DNA of 64,000 nucleotides from Cysteiniphilum litorale (GTDB taxonomy: Bacteria; Pseudomonadota; Gammaproteobacteria; Francisellales; Francisellaceae). The position numbers and the translations under genes are program-made. The stretch is from contig NZ_QLIQ01000008.1 of NCBI RefSeq assembly GCF_003428165.1, positions 1 through 64,000 on the forward strand, read 5' to 3'. Positions 9,086-16,997 of the stretch are shown here, in pieces; the stretch's first letter is position 1, and each line of letters opens with the position of its first letter. The notes beneath the pieces are model-generated. The model did no database searches. It saw only the letters and a list, made by a program, of their open reading frames with translations, and had not been told where the DNA came from.

Positions 9086-9906
9086 AACTGACCCCCTAAA
9101 CGCTTACTATTAAGTTGGAGAAGATCAGTTGCTAACACCTGCTCCTTTTGTAGTTGATGCTTGTAATTCAACATGAGTGCATAAATTTCCTTTGCCTTCA
9201 TCACCACAAGTTTTCTGATCACATAAGCCCGTGTTGTTGACTCAGTAATATCTTTAAGCGAATCTGTACTAAAACTGTCAATAGCTGAGTTACTCAACGT
9301 GTTGTAAATATTCTTTTGGTCTTCTGTGCTTGCTTTCATTGCACTATTAGCAGTTGATTTAAAAGCTTGCTCTCTTAACACCGGTAATTGATCTTTAGCT
9401 TGTGCGTTATTCAATATTTTCGGTGCTGTTTCCACCGTAATTGTCATTGGGTTGGTAATGGAGTCAGCTACATGATCATGACCTACTTTAATCGGCTGAG
9501 TTAAATCAGAAATAAATTTTTCTGATTCTTGTGAGGTTGCCTCCAGCGCATTACAGGTTAACTGGTTCAATGTGTCACTGACAGAAAGGTCATCACAGGT
9601 ATCTATTGGAGTAGACTGTTGTTTTAACTCACTGTTAAAAACGCTGTTCTCAGTCTGTTGATTCCTGATAATTTCATTCGCAAAGCCATTATTCATGGTA
9701 TCTATCAACGCCGCATTACCGTTAATGTCACCTGAAAGAATATTGCCTGATGCTTTCATTTTCTCATTATGTTGATGAGCATCTTGCAGAGTGTTTTGAA
9801 CATACTGTTCAACTTGTAATACATCAATATTTAGAACAGCCACAGCACTATTAACTGATAGTACATACACTGCCATGATCGAAACCACCTTAAACCCACC
9901 CATCAT
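9082..9906 (-). CDS. exported protein, paralogue of the 12128-13198 product
   Basis: A 274-residue protein with an N-terminal signal peptide (hydrophobic core VVSIMAVYVLSVNSAVA). The mature part carries DTMNNGFAN followed by RNxQTxNS, then a Cys-containing block (TCDDLSVSDTLNQLTC). The same blocks in the same order occur in the 356-residue product encoded at 12128-13198, so the two are paralogues. The C-terminal end is a Gln-rich helical segment in both. The start overlaps the stop of the upstream gene as TAATG. Periplasmic location is likely. The family is unknown to me; a VirB5- or TraW-like pilus or channel component is conceivable but not shown. Confidence 0.7.
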   Translation of the reverse strand: MMGGFKVVSIMAVYVLSVNSAVAVLNIDVLQVEQYVQNTLQDAHQHNEKMKASGNILSGDINGNAALIDTMNNGFANEIIRNQQTENSVFNSELKQQSTPIDTCDDLSVSDTLNQLTCNALEATSQESEKFISDLTQPIKVGHDHVADSITNPMTITVETAPKILNNAQAKDQLPVLREQAFKSTANSAMKASTEDQKNIYNTLSNSAIDSFSTDSLKDITESTTRAYVIRKLVVMKAKEIYALMLNYKHQLQKEQVLATDLLQLNSKRLGGQL

Positions 9907-10238
9907 TACATTCCTATCAGCTTTTTGATTTTATCGGCAACCTCATTACCACTTAGGGCATTAAGCGCCATTTCGCAAAAGCTGGTATTAGTGTATTTGC
10001 CCAATGGATTGTTTAAATCCAAGTCTGGCAAACTAGGTAAATGAACGCCATTACCACAAGAAGCATTTTGATTAGTCAGGAAATATGGATTGTCCTGTAC
10101 TTTGTTATTTAAATTTAAATCCTTACAAACATCTGTCTTAATATCAGGCACATCAAATTTACAGGATGCTGCATAGTTATTATTAATCACGACCAGGCCA
10201 AACATTAATGACAAGGAAGCTAAAAAAATCTTATTCAC
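9906..10238 (-). CDS. small exported Cys-containing protein
   Basis: A 110-residue protein with a signal peptide (MNKIFLASLSLMFGLVVINNNYA) and a mature part with four Cys residues (SCKF, DVCKD, ASCGNG, FCEM), a number compatible with two disulfides. Its start overlaps the end of the IcmT-like gene by eight bases and its stop overlaps the next gene as TAATG. It probably folds in the periplasm, where the DsbC-like protein of operon II could act on it. No family recognised. Confidence 0.65.
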   Translation of the reverse strand: MNKIFLASLSLMFGLVVINNNYAASCKFDVPDIKTDVCKDLNLNNKVQDNPYFLTNQNASCGNGVHLPSLPDLDLNNPLGKYTNTSFCEMALNALSGNEVADKIKKLIGM

Positions 10239-10536
10239 GGATAATCCCCTTATTTAACAGATTCTTATAACGTGATCTAGCACTAGTGCGACAAATAACC
10301 ACGTTATGATTTGCTCTTGTTCTTCTCACAATCATTCGCCAGAACTCAGCAGGTGAAACACCGGCAACATCACTAACCACAATAACGAACATCACAATCA
10401 GCATTAAAAATTGAATGATGGCAAAATGAAGAATCAGGACGCCCATCAATGGCACAATGAGTATCGGGTCAACGCGACTGAATATGCGCGGCTTAAGTGC
10501 CATATCCCGTCCCCTAAATCGTAACGCCTGCTCCAT
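10231..10536 (-). CDS. icmT: IcmT/TraK-like small inner-membrane protein
   Basis: A 101-residue protein with two closely spaced hydrophobic segments (ILIVPLMGVLILHFAI and FLMLIVMFVIVVSDVAGV) followed by an amphipathic basic end. The N-terminal part aligns by eye with Legionella IcmT: an aromatic-RD-x-A motif, then a segment ending VD and a Pro before the membrane span. That alignment favours the ATG at 10536, which follows AAGGGTGGG; an ATG at 10503 also has a ribosome site (AGGGGACGG). IcmT/TraK is a small Dot/Icm membrane protein of uncertain mechanism. The assignment rests on pattern and neighbourhood, not on a search. Confidence 0.6.
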   Translation of the reverse strand: MEQALRFRGRDMALKPRIFSRVDPILIVPLMGVLILHFAIIQFLMLIVMFVIVVSDVAGVSPAEFWRMIVRRTRANHNVVICRTSARSRYKNLLNKGIIRE

Positions 10537-10545
10537 AACCCACCC

Positions 10546-11004
10546 TTAGTTAAACTGGACATCGCCACTTGATGCTTTCTGTGCCGCATTATCAACACCA
10601 ACCGTTTTACCCACCATATTAATAAACGGGGAAGCAGCAATTAAAATAATACCAAAAATTATTCCAGCCTTGCAGGAATTAGAGGATGGCGCTTCCTGAT
10701 CGCCTGCTCTTGCGCGTGTTCTTCTATAAAATCCATATAGTCCAACATACACTAGCAGAAATGTCCCAACCACTGCCATAGCAACAAATATGGTCGCTTT
10801 TAACTTACCAGCATCGCCAACACTTAAGATTGAAGTTAACCAGTCAAATATAGTACCATTTGTATCCGCAGCAAGTGTTAGTAATGGCGAGCATAATAAC
10901 AATCCGCCAAATAGCGTTTTTAATGCACTGCGTATAATGTAGCTATTGTTCCCGACTACTTTGTTTTTTCTAATTGCTAGACTTTGTTTATTTTTATGTT
11001 TCAT
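10546..11004 (-). CDS. small T4SS inner-membrane protein (IcmD/TraR-like candidate)
   Basis: The chosen ATG at 11004 follows GAGGAGAAATCA, a much better site than the upstream in-frame ATG at 11046. The 152-residue product has a basic N-terminus, a signal-like segment (LFGGLLLCSPLLTLAA) and two membrane segments (TIFVAMAVVGTFLLVYVGL and AGIIFGIILIAASPFI) separated by a basic loop RRTRARAGD. This architecture matches the small membrane proteins DotE, IcmC and IcmD of Dot/Icm systems (TraQ/TraR in IncI). Which of these it is cannot be decided here. Confidence 0.55.
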   Translation of the reverse strand: MKHKNKQSLAIRKNKVVGNNSYIIRSALKTLFGGLLLCSPLLTLAADTNGTIFDWLTSILSVGDAGKLKATIFVAMAVVGTFLLVYVGLYGFYRRTRARAGDQEAPSSNSCKAGIIFGIILIAASPFINMVGKTVGVDNAAQKASSGDVQFN

Positions 11005-11046
11005 TGATTTCTCCTCGTTGATTAATGGATAACTAATGCAGAGCAT

Positions 11047-12123
11047 TTACCCTGCCTGATAAACGTAACTGGTATTACCAATCACAATTTGCTTATTACT
11101 GATCAGTGTTACCGTGCCCACAACTGTTTTTTGCCCAACCTGCACGGTCAGATACTCACCATCAAGTTTAATGACAGCACCATTAGGCGTGTTACCCAGA
11201 TATAAAAGTGTGTGCTGAGCAGCCTTGACTGTCTTGGTTTTGTTTTGCTGCTTATCATCGATGTTTTGTGTACTCGCCTTTGCACCTTTTACATCTGATA
11301 CAAATTTTTTATTTTTCTCATTTTCTTTATTTGCTTCATTTGCCTTGCTTGCTTTATCAACAATCTGTGTTTCATCAAAATGTTCTGCTTGCTTATCTTC
11401 TTGGTAAGATTGTTGGCTGGCAGTTACATCATTTTTGTTGGTATTCATGGCTGTAATAGCTGATTCAATTTTCGATAAATCAGGCGTGCCAAGTTGCTTC
11501 ATCTGCCCAAGCATATTTTCCTGCACCTGGTTCAAGTTTTTATTTAAGGTCTGTACATTCTCATTTAGCCTTTTCATTGCTGCTTTAATGTCGCTTTGCG
11601 TTGCATCCAGTGCTGTTAACTTGTCATTTAACTGTGTCAAGGCATCAGAAGATTCACTGCGTAAAACAGCGAACTGTCCTTTTTGTGCTTTCCATAAGCC
11701 CTGTGTAGTAGCGTTATACTGTTGTGTACTCAGGCTGTTATTACTAAAAACCGCTAAAGCTGAAAATATCACTGCACCAATAGCAGCAAGCAGAGTAATA
11801 TGCTCACTTAGCTTAATTTTTTGCGTTATTTGCATTTCTTTCTGAGGATATAACGCTACCTGATCTACACGTTGCTTAGCATTACTCTCTTTGCGCTTTC
11901 GTGATGCAGCAATCTGTGCCTTTTTCTCAGCTCTTTTAGATTTTTTTTCAACTGCTTCTACCTCACTGACATCCTCATGCTCATTTGAGTCAATATCTGA
12001 TGATGCTTCTTCGGTCTCTTCTGCCTCAGTAAGATCCTCATCATTGAGCTCTTGTATATCTTCAACATTTTCAACATCTTCACCCTGTTCAGATTCACTA
12101 AGCATTTTTTTAAATTTACTCAT
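11047..12123 (-). CDS. DotF/IcmG/TraP-like inner-membrane protein with periplasmic coiled coil
   Basis: The 358-residue product has an acidic cytoplasmic N-terminus, a basic stretch, one membrane segment (ITLLAAIGAVIFSALAVF), a coiled-coil region with regular Leu/Met spacing (LTALDATQSDIKAAMKRL), a low-complexity linker and a small C-terminal beta domain (LYLGNTPNGAVIKLDG). That order is the known layout of DotF/IcmG (TraP). The ATG at 12123 is preferred, with GGAG nine bases upstream; the in-frame ATG at 12138 has no site. In Dot/Icm complexes DotF contacts the DotC-D-H-G core. It lies between the exported 356-residue gene and the small membrane gene. Confidence 0.65.
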   Translation of the reverse strand: MSKFKKMLSESEQGEDVENVEDIQELNDEDLTEAEETEEASSDIDSNEHEDVSEVEAVEKKSKRAEKKAQIAASRKRKESNAKQRVDQVALYPQKEMQITQKIKLSEHITLLAAIGAVIFSALAVFSNNSLSTQQYNATTQGLWKAQKGQFAVLRSESSDALTQLNDKLTALDATQSDIKAAMKRLNENVQTLNKNLNQVQENMLGQMKQLGTPDLSKIESAITAMNTNKNDVTASQQSYQEDKQAEHFDETQIVDKASKANEANKENEKNKKFVSDVKGAKASTQNIDDKQQNKTKTVKAAQHTLLYLGNTPNGAVIKLDGEYLTVQVGQKTVVGTVTLISNKQIVIGNTSYVYQAG

Positions 12124-12127
12124 GGGT

Positions 12128-13198
12128 TTATTCTCCATAAACTTGTTTATTAGTTAGCGTAAGCATTGCCGCCTGAAGCATTTCCTGACGTAACTGTGAT
12201 TGAAAGCTCATCACTGAAATATAATTTTCATAGGCCTGCATCTGCGTAAGGGAACGCAATACAGCTGAATCAGACATAAAATCAGAAACATCTTTCTGGG
12301 TATTGGTAATCTGCTTCAACCATTGATCTCCCTCTGGTGTGCCAAAGTGACTATCTGCAAACTTTTGTAACAATTGCATAACTGATGGCTTTTGAGGATT
12401 GTCATTCTGACCAACACGTAAACTTCTAATGGTATCCAGACTGGATGCAGCCAAAGCACGTATTGCATTGGGACGCAGGTAGTTATTTACATAAGCCAAT
12501 TGATCGCTCGCATTTTTAGTGCTTGGCGCTTCAATTACACCAGGTCCAACGATAATGTTATTAAAAGTACTTGTCGCTTTCATGTTGGTTTTATCAAAGG
12601 TATCTCCCTCTGATCCCATCAACAGGTCAGCTCTTAATACACGCGGACTAATGGCATCTTTATCAGCACTGTCTGCATCACTATGCAACTGATCAGCATT
12701 AAGACTGCGTGCGGCTTCAATGATCTGGCTTGCATTTCTCTCGCCACTAGCCTCAGCGGATAATGTGGTATTTCGATTAAGTAAATCACTGGCTCGTAGT
12801 GCACTGCGTGTAGATACGCTACTTAAAAGACTACATGTAGCATCATTTAGTGCGTCTGAGATAGAATAGCTAGCGCAGGCATCAGATGAAGGTTGCATCT
12901 GCATGGCTAGTTTCTGATTATAAATACTATTTTGCGTTTGCTCATTACGCACAATTGAATTAGCAAAGCCATTATTCATAGTATCCACTTCATAAGAAAC
13001 ACCTTCAATACCAGCATTGAGCTGATTGCCAGACATTTTGATTTCTTCATTAAAAAATTCAACTGCTTGCTTCCCTAAAAGCTTTAAAGCAATTATTGCC
13101 GCCATGTCCATTGTTGGATAACCTGTTGCATTAGCCTGAGTCATAGCACCCGCCAGTGATAACCCCAGTAATGACTTAACCAGTAATTTCTTCATCAT
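12128..13198 (-). CDS. exported protein, paralogue of the 9082-9906 product
   Basis: A 356-residue protein with signal peptide KKLLVKSLLGLSLAGAMTQA. Near residue 70 it has DTMNNGFAN followed by RNxQTxNS, then a Cys block (DACASYSISDALNDATC). These match the 274-residue paralogue in the same operon. The middle region, absent or diverged in the shorter paralogue, is Ala- and Ser-rich. The C-terminus is helical and Gln-rich. Likely periplasmic or surface-exposed. I do not recognise the family. Two divergent copies within one transfer operon suggest either a heteromeric structure or alternative subunits. Confidence 0.7.
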   Translation of the reverse strand: MMKKLLVKSLLGLSLAGAMTQANATGYPTMDMAAIIALKLLGKQAVEFFNEEIKMSGNQLNAGIEGVSYEVDTMNNGFANSIVRNEQTQNSIYNQKLAMQMQPSSDACASYSISDALNDATCSLLSSVSTRSALRASDLLNRNTTLSAEASGERNASQIIEAARSLNADQLHSDADSADKDAISPRVLRADLLMGSEGDTFDKTNMKATSTFNNIIVGPGVIEAPSTKNASDQLAYVNNYLRPNAIRALAASSLDTIRSLRVGQNDNPQKPSVMQLLQKFADSHFGTPEGDQWLKQITNTQKDVSDFMSDSAVLRSLTQMQAYENYISVMSFQSQLRQEMLQAAMLTLTNKQVYGE

Positions 13199-13259
13199 GA
13201 CCTTTTTAACCTCTTTGTTTTTCTTAGCTTTACTGCTTTTACGTTTGTACTTAGTTACC

Positions 13260-13799
13260 TTAAATATTTATCGGATGACCAAGCCAACCTGATACCAATG
13301 CAATAACCTCACCAATATTCCATAACAGAACCCCTGCAATCATCAGCCCAATAATGGTACCCGGTGTATGCTTTGTTTTTGCACAGGCAAGGGCATACCA
13401 CAACACCATGCTACGTATAAAAACCACCACACCAATGAGCTTGATAATCTGTATAATCAATGCAAAAGCTTTGGAAATCTGTGTGGTGTCATCAATGCCA
13501 AGATTTAGTTGTTGAAGCACACTCTGAACGTTACTACCAATAGTCCACGGATCAGCAGCTTGCAATGTATAAGCGTTGGTACCAAAGACAGTGCGTGAAC
13601 TCATGTCCATATAATTTGATAACTGAATTAACATAATACCGATAAATACCATCACCATAATTTGAGAAAAGCGGTATTCTGATTTCCCTTGTGATGCGTC
13701 GTAGCCTTTAATGACTGCACTAACAAGTAAAAAAACACCGATGACTGATGATAAAATCAATAAGGCATTACGCAAATTCATGAAATCAGTGATGGACAT
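13260..13799 (-). CDS. DotE/IcmC/TraQ-like inner-membrane protein
   Basis: The ATG at 13799 follows AGGAGTAATTG. The 179-residue product has four predicted membrane segments (about residues 10-28, 42-60, 112-131, 145-168), with a loop containing FGTNAYTLQAADPWT. This arrangement and the position next to the DotB ATPase gene match the IcmC/DotE/DotV family of Dot/Icm and IncI systems. Function is presumed structural within the inner-membrane part of the secretion apparatus. The 3' end of dotB overlaps its start region by about 14 bases, implying coupled translation. Confidence 0.65.
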   Translation of the reverse strand: MSITDFMNLRNALLILSSVIGVFLLVSAVIKGYDASQGKSEYRFSQIMVMVFIGIMLIQLSNYMDMSSRTVFGTNAYTLQAADPWTIGSNVQSVLQQLNLGIDDTTQISKAFALIIQIIKLIGVVVFIRSMVLWYALACAKTKHTPGTIIGLMIAGVLLWNIGEVIALVSGWLGHPINI

Positions 13800-14967
13800 C
13801 AATTACTCCTCTCTCTGCAAGTTGATTAAAGTGTTGCTGATAGCTGCGCCCATAGGTTTCAACACAATACTGAGTGGCTCTTGTCAGATCATCCATATGA
13901 TCAAGCAAATAGTTTTGCACTTCTTCAGTAAAAATCAGATACTCACGCACCGCTACTCGACCCCCTCTTTTTTGAGAAGCATCAACCGCTTTACGGCGTA
14001 ATAGTTTCTGGAAGACAACAATACCCAGCAAACTCAGCACTTTTTTAATTTCCCCTTGTGTCCTTAAATGATCAGGAATCATGCCAAGCATTCGATTGAC
14101 CACCTGAGACACACTGTTGGCATGAATGGTGGTAATGCCAACATGCCCTGTTTCTGATGCTTTAATCATGCCATCTAGCGTTTCGTAATCACGGGTCTCA
14201 CCGACCATAATGACGTCAGGCGCCATGCGTAAAAACTCATAAATAGCTCCAGGAAACGTTGATACATTTTTAGGGACTTCAAGTTGAGCTATAACAGAAT
14301 TGCCTTCATCTATCTCAGTATAGAGATACTCAATAGGAGATTCAGCTGTGTAAAAATTCAAACCCTGTTGACGAAGTGATGACTCTTCAAAGATATAGCG
14401 ATTAAGCGCAGCAATAGAGGATGATTTACCAGAACCTGTTTCACCAGCAAACAGTAAACATGTCCCCTTAATTTCATTATTGTTTGAAGTTAGCAACTTA
14501 ACATAAGCCTGAATAATCTCCTTCTCAATGCCTAAGTCGCTGCATTTAGGAGGCATAGAATCAATAGGACGCATCACGATAAAAACACCGTTATATTCTC
14601 GGACAATATTAACACGGTAACGATATTTCTGATGGTTATAGCGGAATGTATAAGAACATGGCAACCCTTTACCAAATAGCTCAGCAGATAAACCTTTACC
14701 GCCATAAATCATTTCAGCTATCTGTGAAACTTGTGTTTCAGTTACACTAAACGTTGTCACTGCGGCATTATGTCCGTGCAATTTAACTTTAATTGCTCGC
14801 CTTGAACCAATCATGAAATCAGATACACCTAGATTCGTATAATGCGCTATGAGTGCATCAAACTTATCCTTATGAGTAATCTCATATTGCTGTAGTTCAA
14901 ATTCAGACATACTATCACTACCAGCTTGATCTTGAGTCTTTGCCTCTGACATCAGTGACGCGTGCAT
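13786..14967 (-). CDS. dotB: DotB/TraJ secretion ATPase (VirB11/PilT type)
   Basis: A 393-residue cytoplasmic hexameric-type ATPase. Walker A is GETGSGKS at residues 175-182. An Asp box with GETRD (APDVIMVGETRD) and the His-box region HVGITTIHANS follow, as in PilT and DotB. In Dot/Icm systems DotB docks on DotO and drives substrate export. Two starts are possible: ATG at 14967, or ATG at 14952, which overlaps the preceding stop as TGATG. The C-terminus is a typical helical PilT end. It is flanked by a small acidic gene and the DotE-like gene. Confidence 0.9.
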   Translation of the reverse strand: MHASLMSEAKTQDQAGSDSMSEFELQQYEITHKDKFDALIAHYTNLGVSDFMIGSRRAIKVKLHGHNAAVTTFSVTETQVSQIAEMIYGGKGLSAELFGKGLPCSYTFRYNHQKYRYRVNIVREYNGVFIVMRPIDSMPPKCSDLGIEKEIIQAYVKLLTSNNNEIKGTCLLFAGETGSGKSSSIAALNRYIFEESSLRQQGLNFYTAESPIEYLYTEIDEGNSVIAQLEVPKNVSTFPGAIYEFLRMAPDVIMVGETRDYETLDGMIKASETGHVGITTIHANSVSQVVNRMLGMIPDHLRTQGEIKKVLSLLGIVVFQKLLRRKAVDASQKRGGRVAVREYLIFTEEVQNYLLDHMDDLTRATQYCVETYGRSYQQHFNQLAERGVIDVHH

Positions 14968-15212
14968 TGCATATCCTTATCTGTACTTGAGTCGTCATCC
15001 TCACCATCAGTAATCACAACTTTTGGATAAAACCCTAGATTTTTATGAACATGTTTCACCAGCATACTTGCTGTATGTATGTCAATTTCAACTGTTTTAA
15101 CGAGTTGATCAGCATGCGCTTCTTGATGCACATCACACTCAGGTTCATTTGACGCACGCTTATCTTGTGTGGCTTCTGATGTTGTGCTTTTTTTATCTTT
15201 ATTAAGATTCAT
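14952..15212 (-). CDS. small acidic protein, unknown
   Basis: An 86-residue hydrophilic protein with no membrane segment. The first 40 residues look disordered (Lys, Glu, Asp, Ser rich). The remainder has a short predicted helix-strand unit (LVKHVHKNLGFYPKVVITD) and an acidic tail. It precedes dotB and ends in a TGATG overlap with a dotB start codon. It follows a 22-codon mini-ORF. No family recognised; a regulatory or adaptor role for DotB would fit the coupling but is inference. Confidence 0.5.
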   Translation of the reverse strand: MNLNKDKKSTTSEATQDKRASNEPECDVHQEAHADQLVKTVEIDIHTASMLVKHVHKNLGFYPKVVITDGEDDDSSTDKDMQCTRH

Positions 15213-15220
15213 TGTCCGTT

Positions 15221-15289
15221 TTATCCTTTGTCATGGTTGGTTAACATTGTATTTTCAGGCTTAAGCTTACTAAGCGATGTAGATGACAT
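15221..15289 (-). CDS. 22-residue mini-ORF with strong ribosome site
   Basis: The ATG at 15289 lies behind GGAGAAGTC and the frame (MSSTSLSKLKPENTMLTNHDKG) ends nine bases before the next start at 15212. The 114-base gap between dotC and the 86-residue gene is unusual for this tightly packed operon. The mini-ORF could be a translated leader that couples expression, or a small peptide. Support is only the ribosome site and spacing. Confidence 0.3.
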   Translation of the reverse strand: MSSTSLSKLKPENTMLTNHDKG

Positions 15290-15325
15290 GACTTCTCCAC
15301 ATATCTGAGTTTTTATCACCACTTT

Positions 15326-16216
15326 TTAATACTGTTTAATCGACATTAGTTCCTGCTGTGGCTTAAATGCCCATTCATTAGGATTACTGTTTAACTGTGC
15401 CGGTGTAGTAATACGATAAACATGATTATTCACACTCATTTCTGTTCTGTTGTTATTAGCTGAAACACTGTTCTGGCTGTAGGCAATAAATGGACTGGAT
15501 ACCTTATCTTCAGCATATAAGCGTAAGTAGGTCAGCATCCCGTTAAAATCTCGGTTAAGTAGGCTAATCCGGTAATTCATTTCCTGATTAGCCTGCTTAA
15601 CGCCTAGCCCCCACCCAGTGTTAAAAGCTTCTTTCCATACTGCCTGTTCACCGCTGTCATGTGGCAAAAGCCAAGAAGCAATTTTCTCTGGCGCACTCAC
15701 AGGATGAATTAAATAACTGCGCCAGCTTGGAACAACTGTGACCAAACGTGCATTAGCATATAACTGGTAATACTGATCTGAAATGCTAATTGACTTGCCC
15801 TGATAATCACCCTGAACATAATTATTAGATTTTAAAATAACGGGTGGTAATACATTAACAACAGGTGAGCCACCACTGGCATAACTTAACAGCCATGTGA
15901 AATTAAAAATTTTATCTAATGCATTAGCTTCTTTTAGAATGCGTTTTTGGAGATATTGAAGCTGATCAGCATAACCATACTGTTGTCCAGATCGCAGCGC
16001 ATTACTCTTAATGCCCATATCTCTTGCTGAAGGTAAATTTTCCTGATTTCCGCTTGAGCTTGCATTGAGCATTACACTGTAAGCATTACTACTAATCTGG
16101 GTCTGACCATTATCATGCAATACGGTGGTATTATATAAATCATTAGTTTGCGCAAAGGATTGACTAAAAAATAATGCGCTAGAGACTAACAGATAATACT
16201 TGCCATAAAATCTCAT
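15326..16216 (-). CDS. dotC: DotC/TraI core-complex protein
   Basis: The ATG at 16216 follows GGAGTATGAC and lies just past the dotD stop. The 296-residue product has a signal peptide (YLLVSSALFFSQSFA) and the DotC pattern: repeated sites for envelope anchoring, KIFNFTWLL, NVLPPVIL, a YANARLVTVVPSWRSYL block, LLPHD, and GWGLGVKQANQEMNYRI. DotC, DotD and DotH form the outer-membrane ring of the type IVB channel. Unlike Legionella DotC, no lipobox Cys follows the signal peptide here, so it may be a soluble periplasmic ring component rather than a lipoprotein. Confidence 0.85.
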   Translation of the reverse strand: MRFYGKYYLLVSSALFFSQSFAQTNDLYNTTVLHDNGQTQISSNAYSVMLNASSSGNQENLPSARDMGIKSNALRSGQQYGYADQLQYLQKRILKEANALDKIFNFTWLLSYASGGSPVVNVLPPVILKSNNYVQGDYQGKSISISDQYYQLYANARLVTVVPSWRSYLIHPVSAPEKIASWLLPHDSGEQAVWKEAFNTGWGLGVKQANQEMNYRISLLNRDFNGMLTYLRLYAEDKVSSPFIAYSQNSVSANNNRTEMSVNNHVYRITTPAQLNSNPNEWAFKPQQELMSIKQY

Positions 16217-16217
16217 G

Positions 16218-16769
16218 TCATACTCCAAAGCTCATTGTGACCAGTTTTGCTGTTGGCGCTAATTGAATAATCGCCTTATTATTTAACTGAGCATTCAAAT
16301 CTCTTAATCCTTCAACCAGTGACTGGTTTTTAAGATCAAGTGTGACCATAATGGGTTGTGCTGGCGGATTGCCAACGAAACTCGCCTGATACCCTGCCAG
16401 ATCAGCAATACCTTTCAAGGCTTCTTGAGCCGTCCCCACGAAATGAAAAGTTGTCTTTTGCTCAAAATTCACAGGAATAGATTGCAGATTAAACATAAAA
16501 CTCTGCCACTGTTTATCATCAGCATGCTTATGAAGCTCAGTGGTTTTAATTTCTGTTAAAGTCTGAATATTCTGACTGGTCTGTACTGCCACGGTATCCA
16601 ATGCATATAATGGCTCATTCGACCTTGGTGGCGTATCTGCTTGATTCACCGCACATCCTGATAGCATAAACATTCCAAAAGCCAAAACACCTACAGTTGA
16701 CTGACACAGTGCTTTTTTTACTTTTTCTACTTTTTTAACATCTTCTCTAACATGCTCTGGCTGCTTCAC
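16218..16769 (-). CDS. dotD: DotD/TraH-like outer-membrane lipoprotein
   Basis: A 183-residue lipoprotein, first gene of conjugation operon I. It uses a GTG start at 16769 behind CAGGAGAGCGAA. The N-terminus is Lys-rich (VKKVEKVKKAL), followed by a hydrophobic segment and the lipobox LSGC at about residues 37-40. The C-terminal half (FHFVGTAQEALKGIADLAGYQ, then MVTLDLKNQSLVEGLRDLN) is the secretin N0/N1-like fold known in DotD. It is transcribed from the promoter with the 18-bp palindrome at 16867. It overlaps the region just before dotC by a GTATGACATG arrangement. Confidence 0.8.
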   Translation of the reverse strand: MKQPEHVREDVKKVEKVKKALCQSTVGVLAFGMFMLSGCAVNQADTPPRSNEPLYALDTVAVQTSQNIQTLTEIKTTELHKHADDKQWQSFMFNLQSIPVNFEQKTTFHFVGTAQEALKGIADLAGYQASFVGNPPAQPIMVTLDLKNQSLVEGLRDLNAQLNNKAIIQLAPTAKLVTMSFGV

Positions 16770-16832
16770 TTCGCTCTCCTGAAATTAGTTAAATAAACAT
16801 TACCTGTTTATTCATACGTAATTATCTGTGTT

Positions 16833-16890
16833 AAGCACCATATTGCCTGAGTTTTGAAAGTGACCTACACCACAATTGTGGTGTCAAAGT
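16833..16890 (-). promoter_or_regulatory. operator/promoter of conjugation operon I (palindrome copy 1)
   Basis: A perfect 18-bp palindrome, ACACCACAATTGTGGTGT, lies at 16867-16884. On the minus strand a -10-like CAATAT lies at 16845-16840, which puts the palindrome centre at about -42.5 from the predicted start near 16833. The flanks are shared with copy 4 at 52040: the sequence between palindrome and -10 is nearly identical and the far side also matches (CAAAGTGAAAATAATTGA). The dotD start is about 64 bases downstream. Confidence 0.8.
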
Positions 16891-16997
16891 GAAAATAATT
16901 GAATTTTTTTATCTTGTTGCCGAAATTAACGAGAGAAACTTATAAAATGAAATGATAGCAACGGACTAAATAGATTAACATCATATTTTTTCTGACT

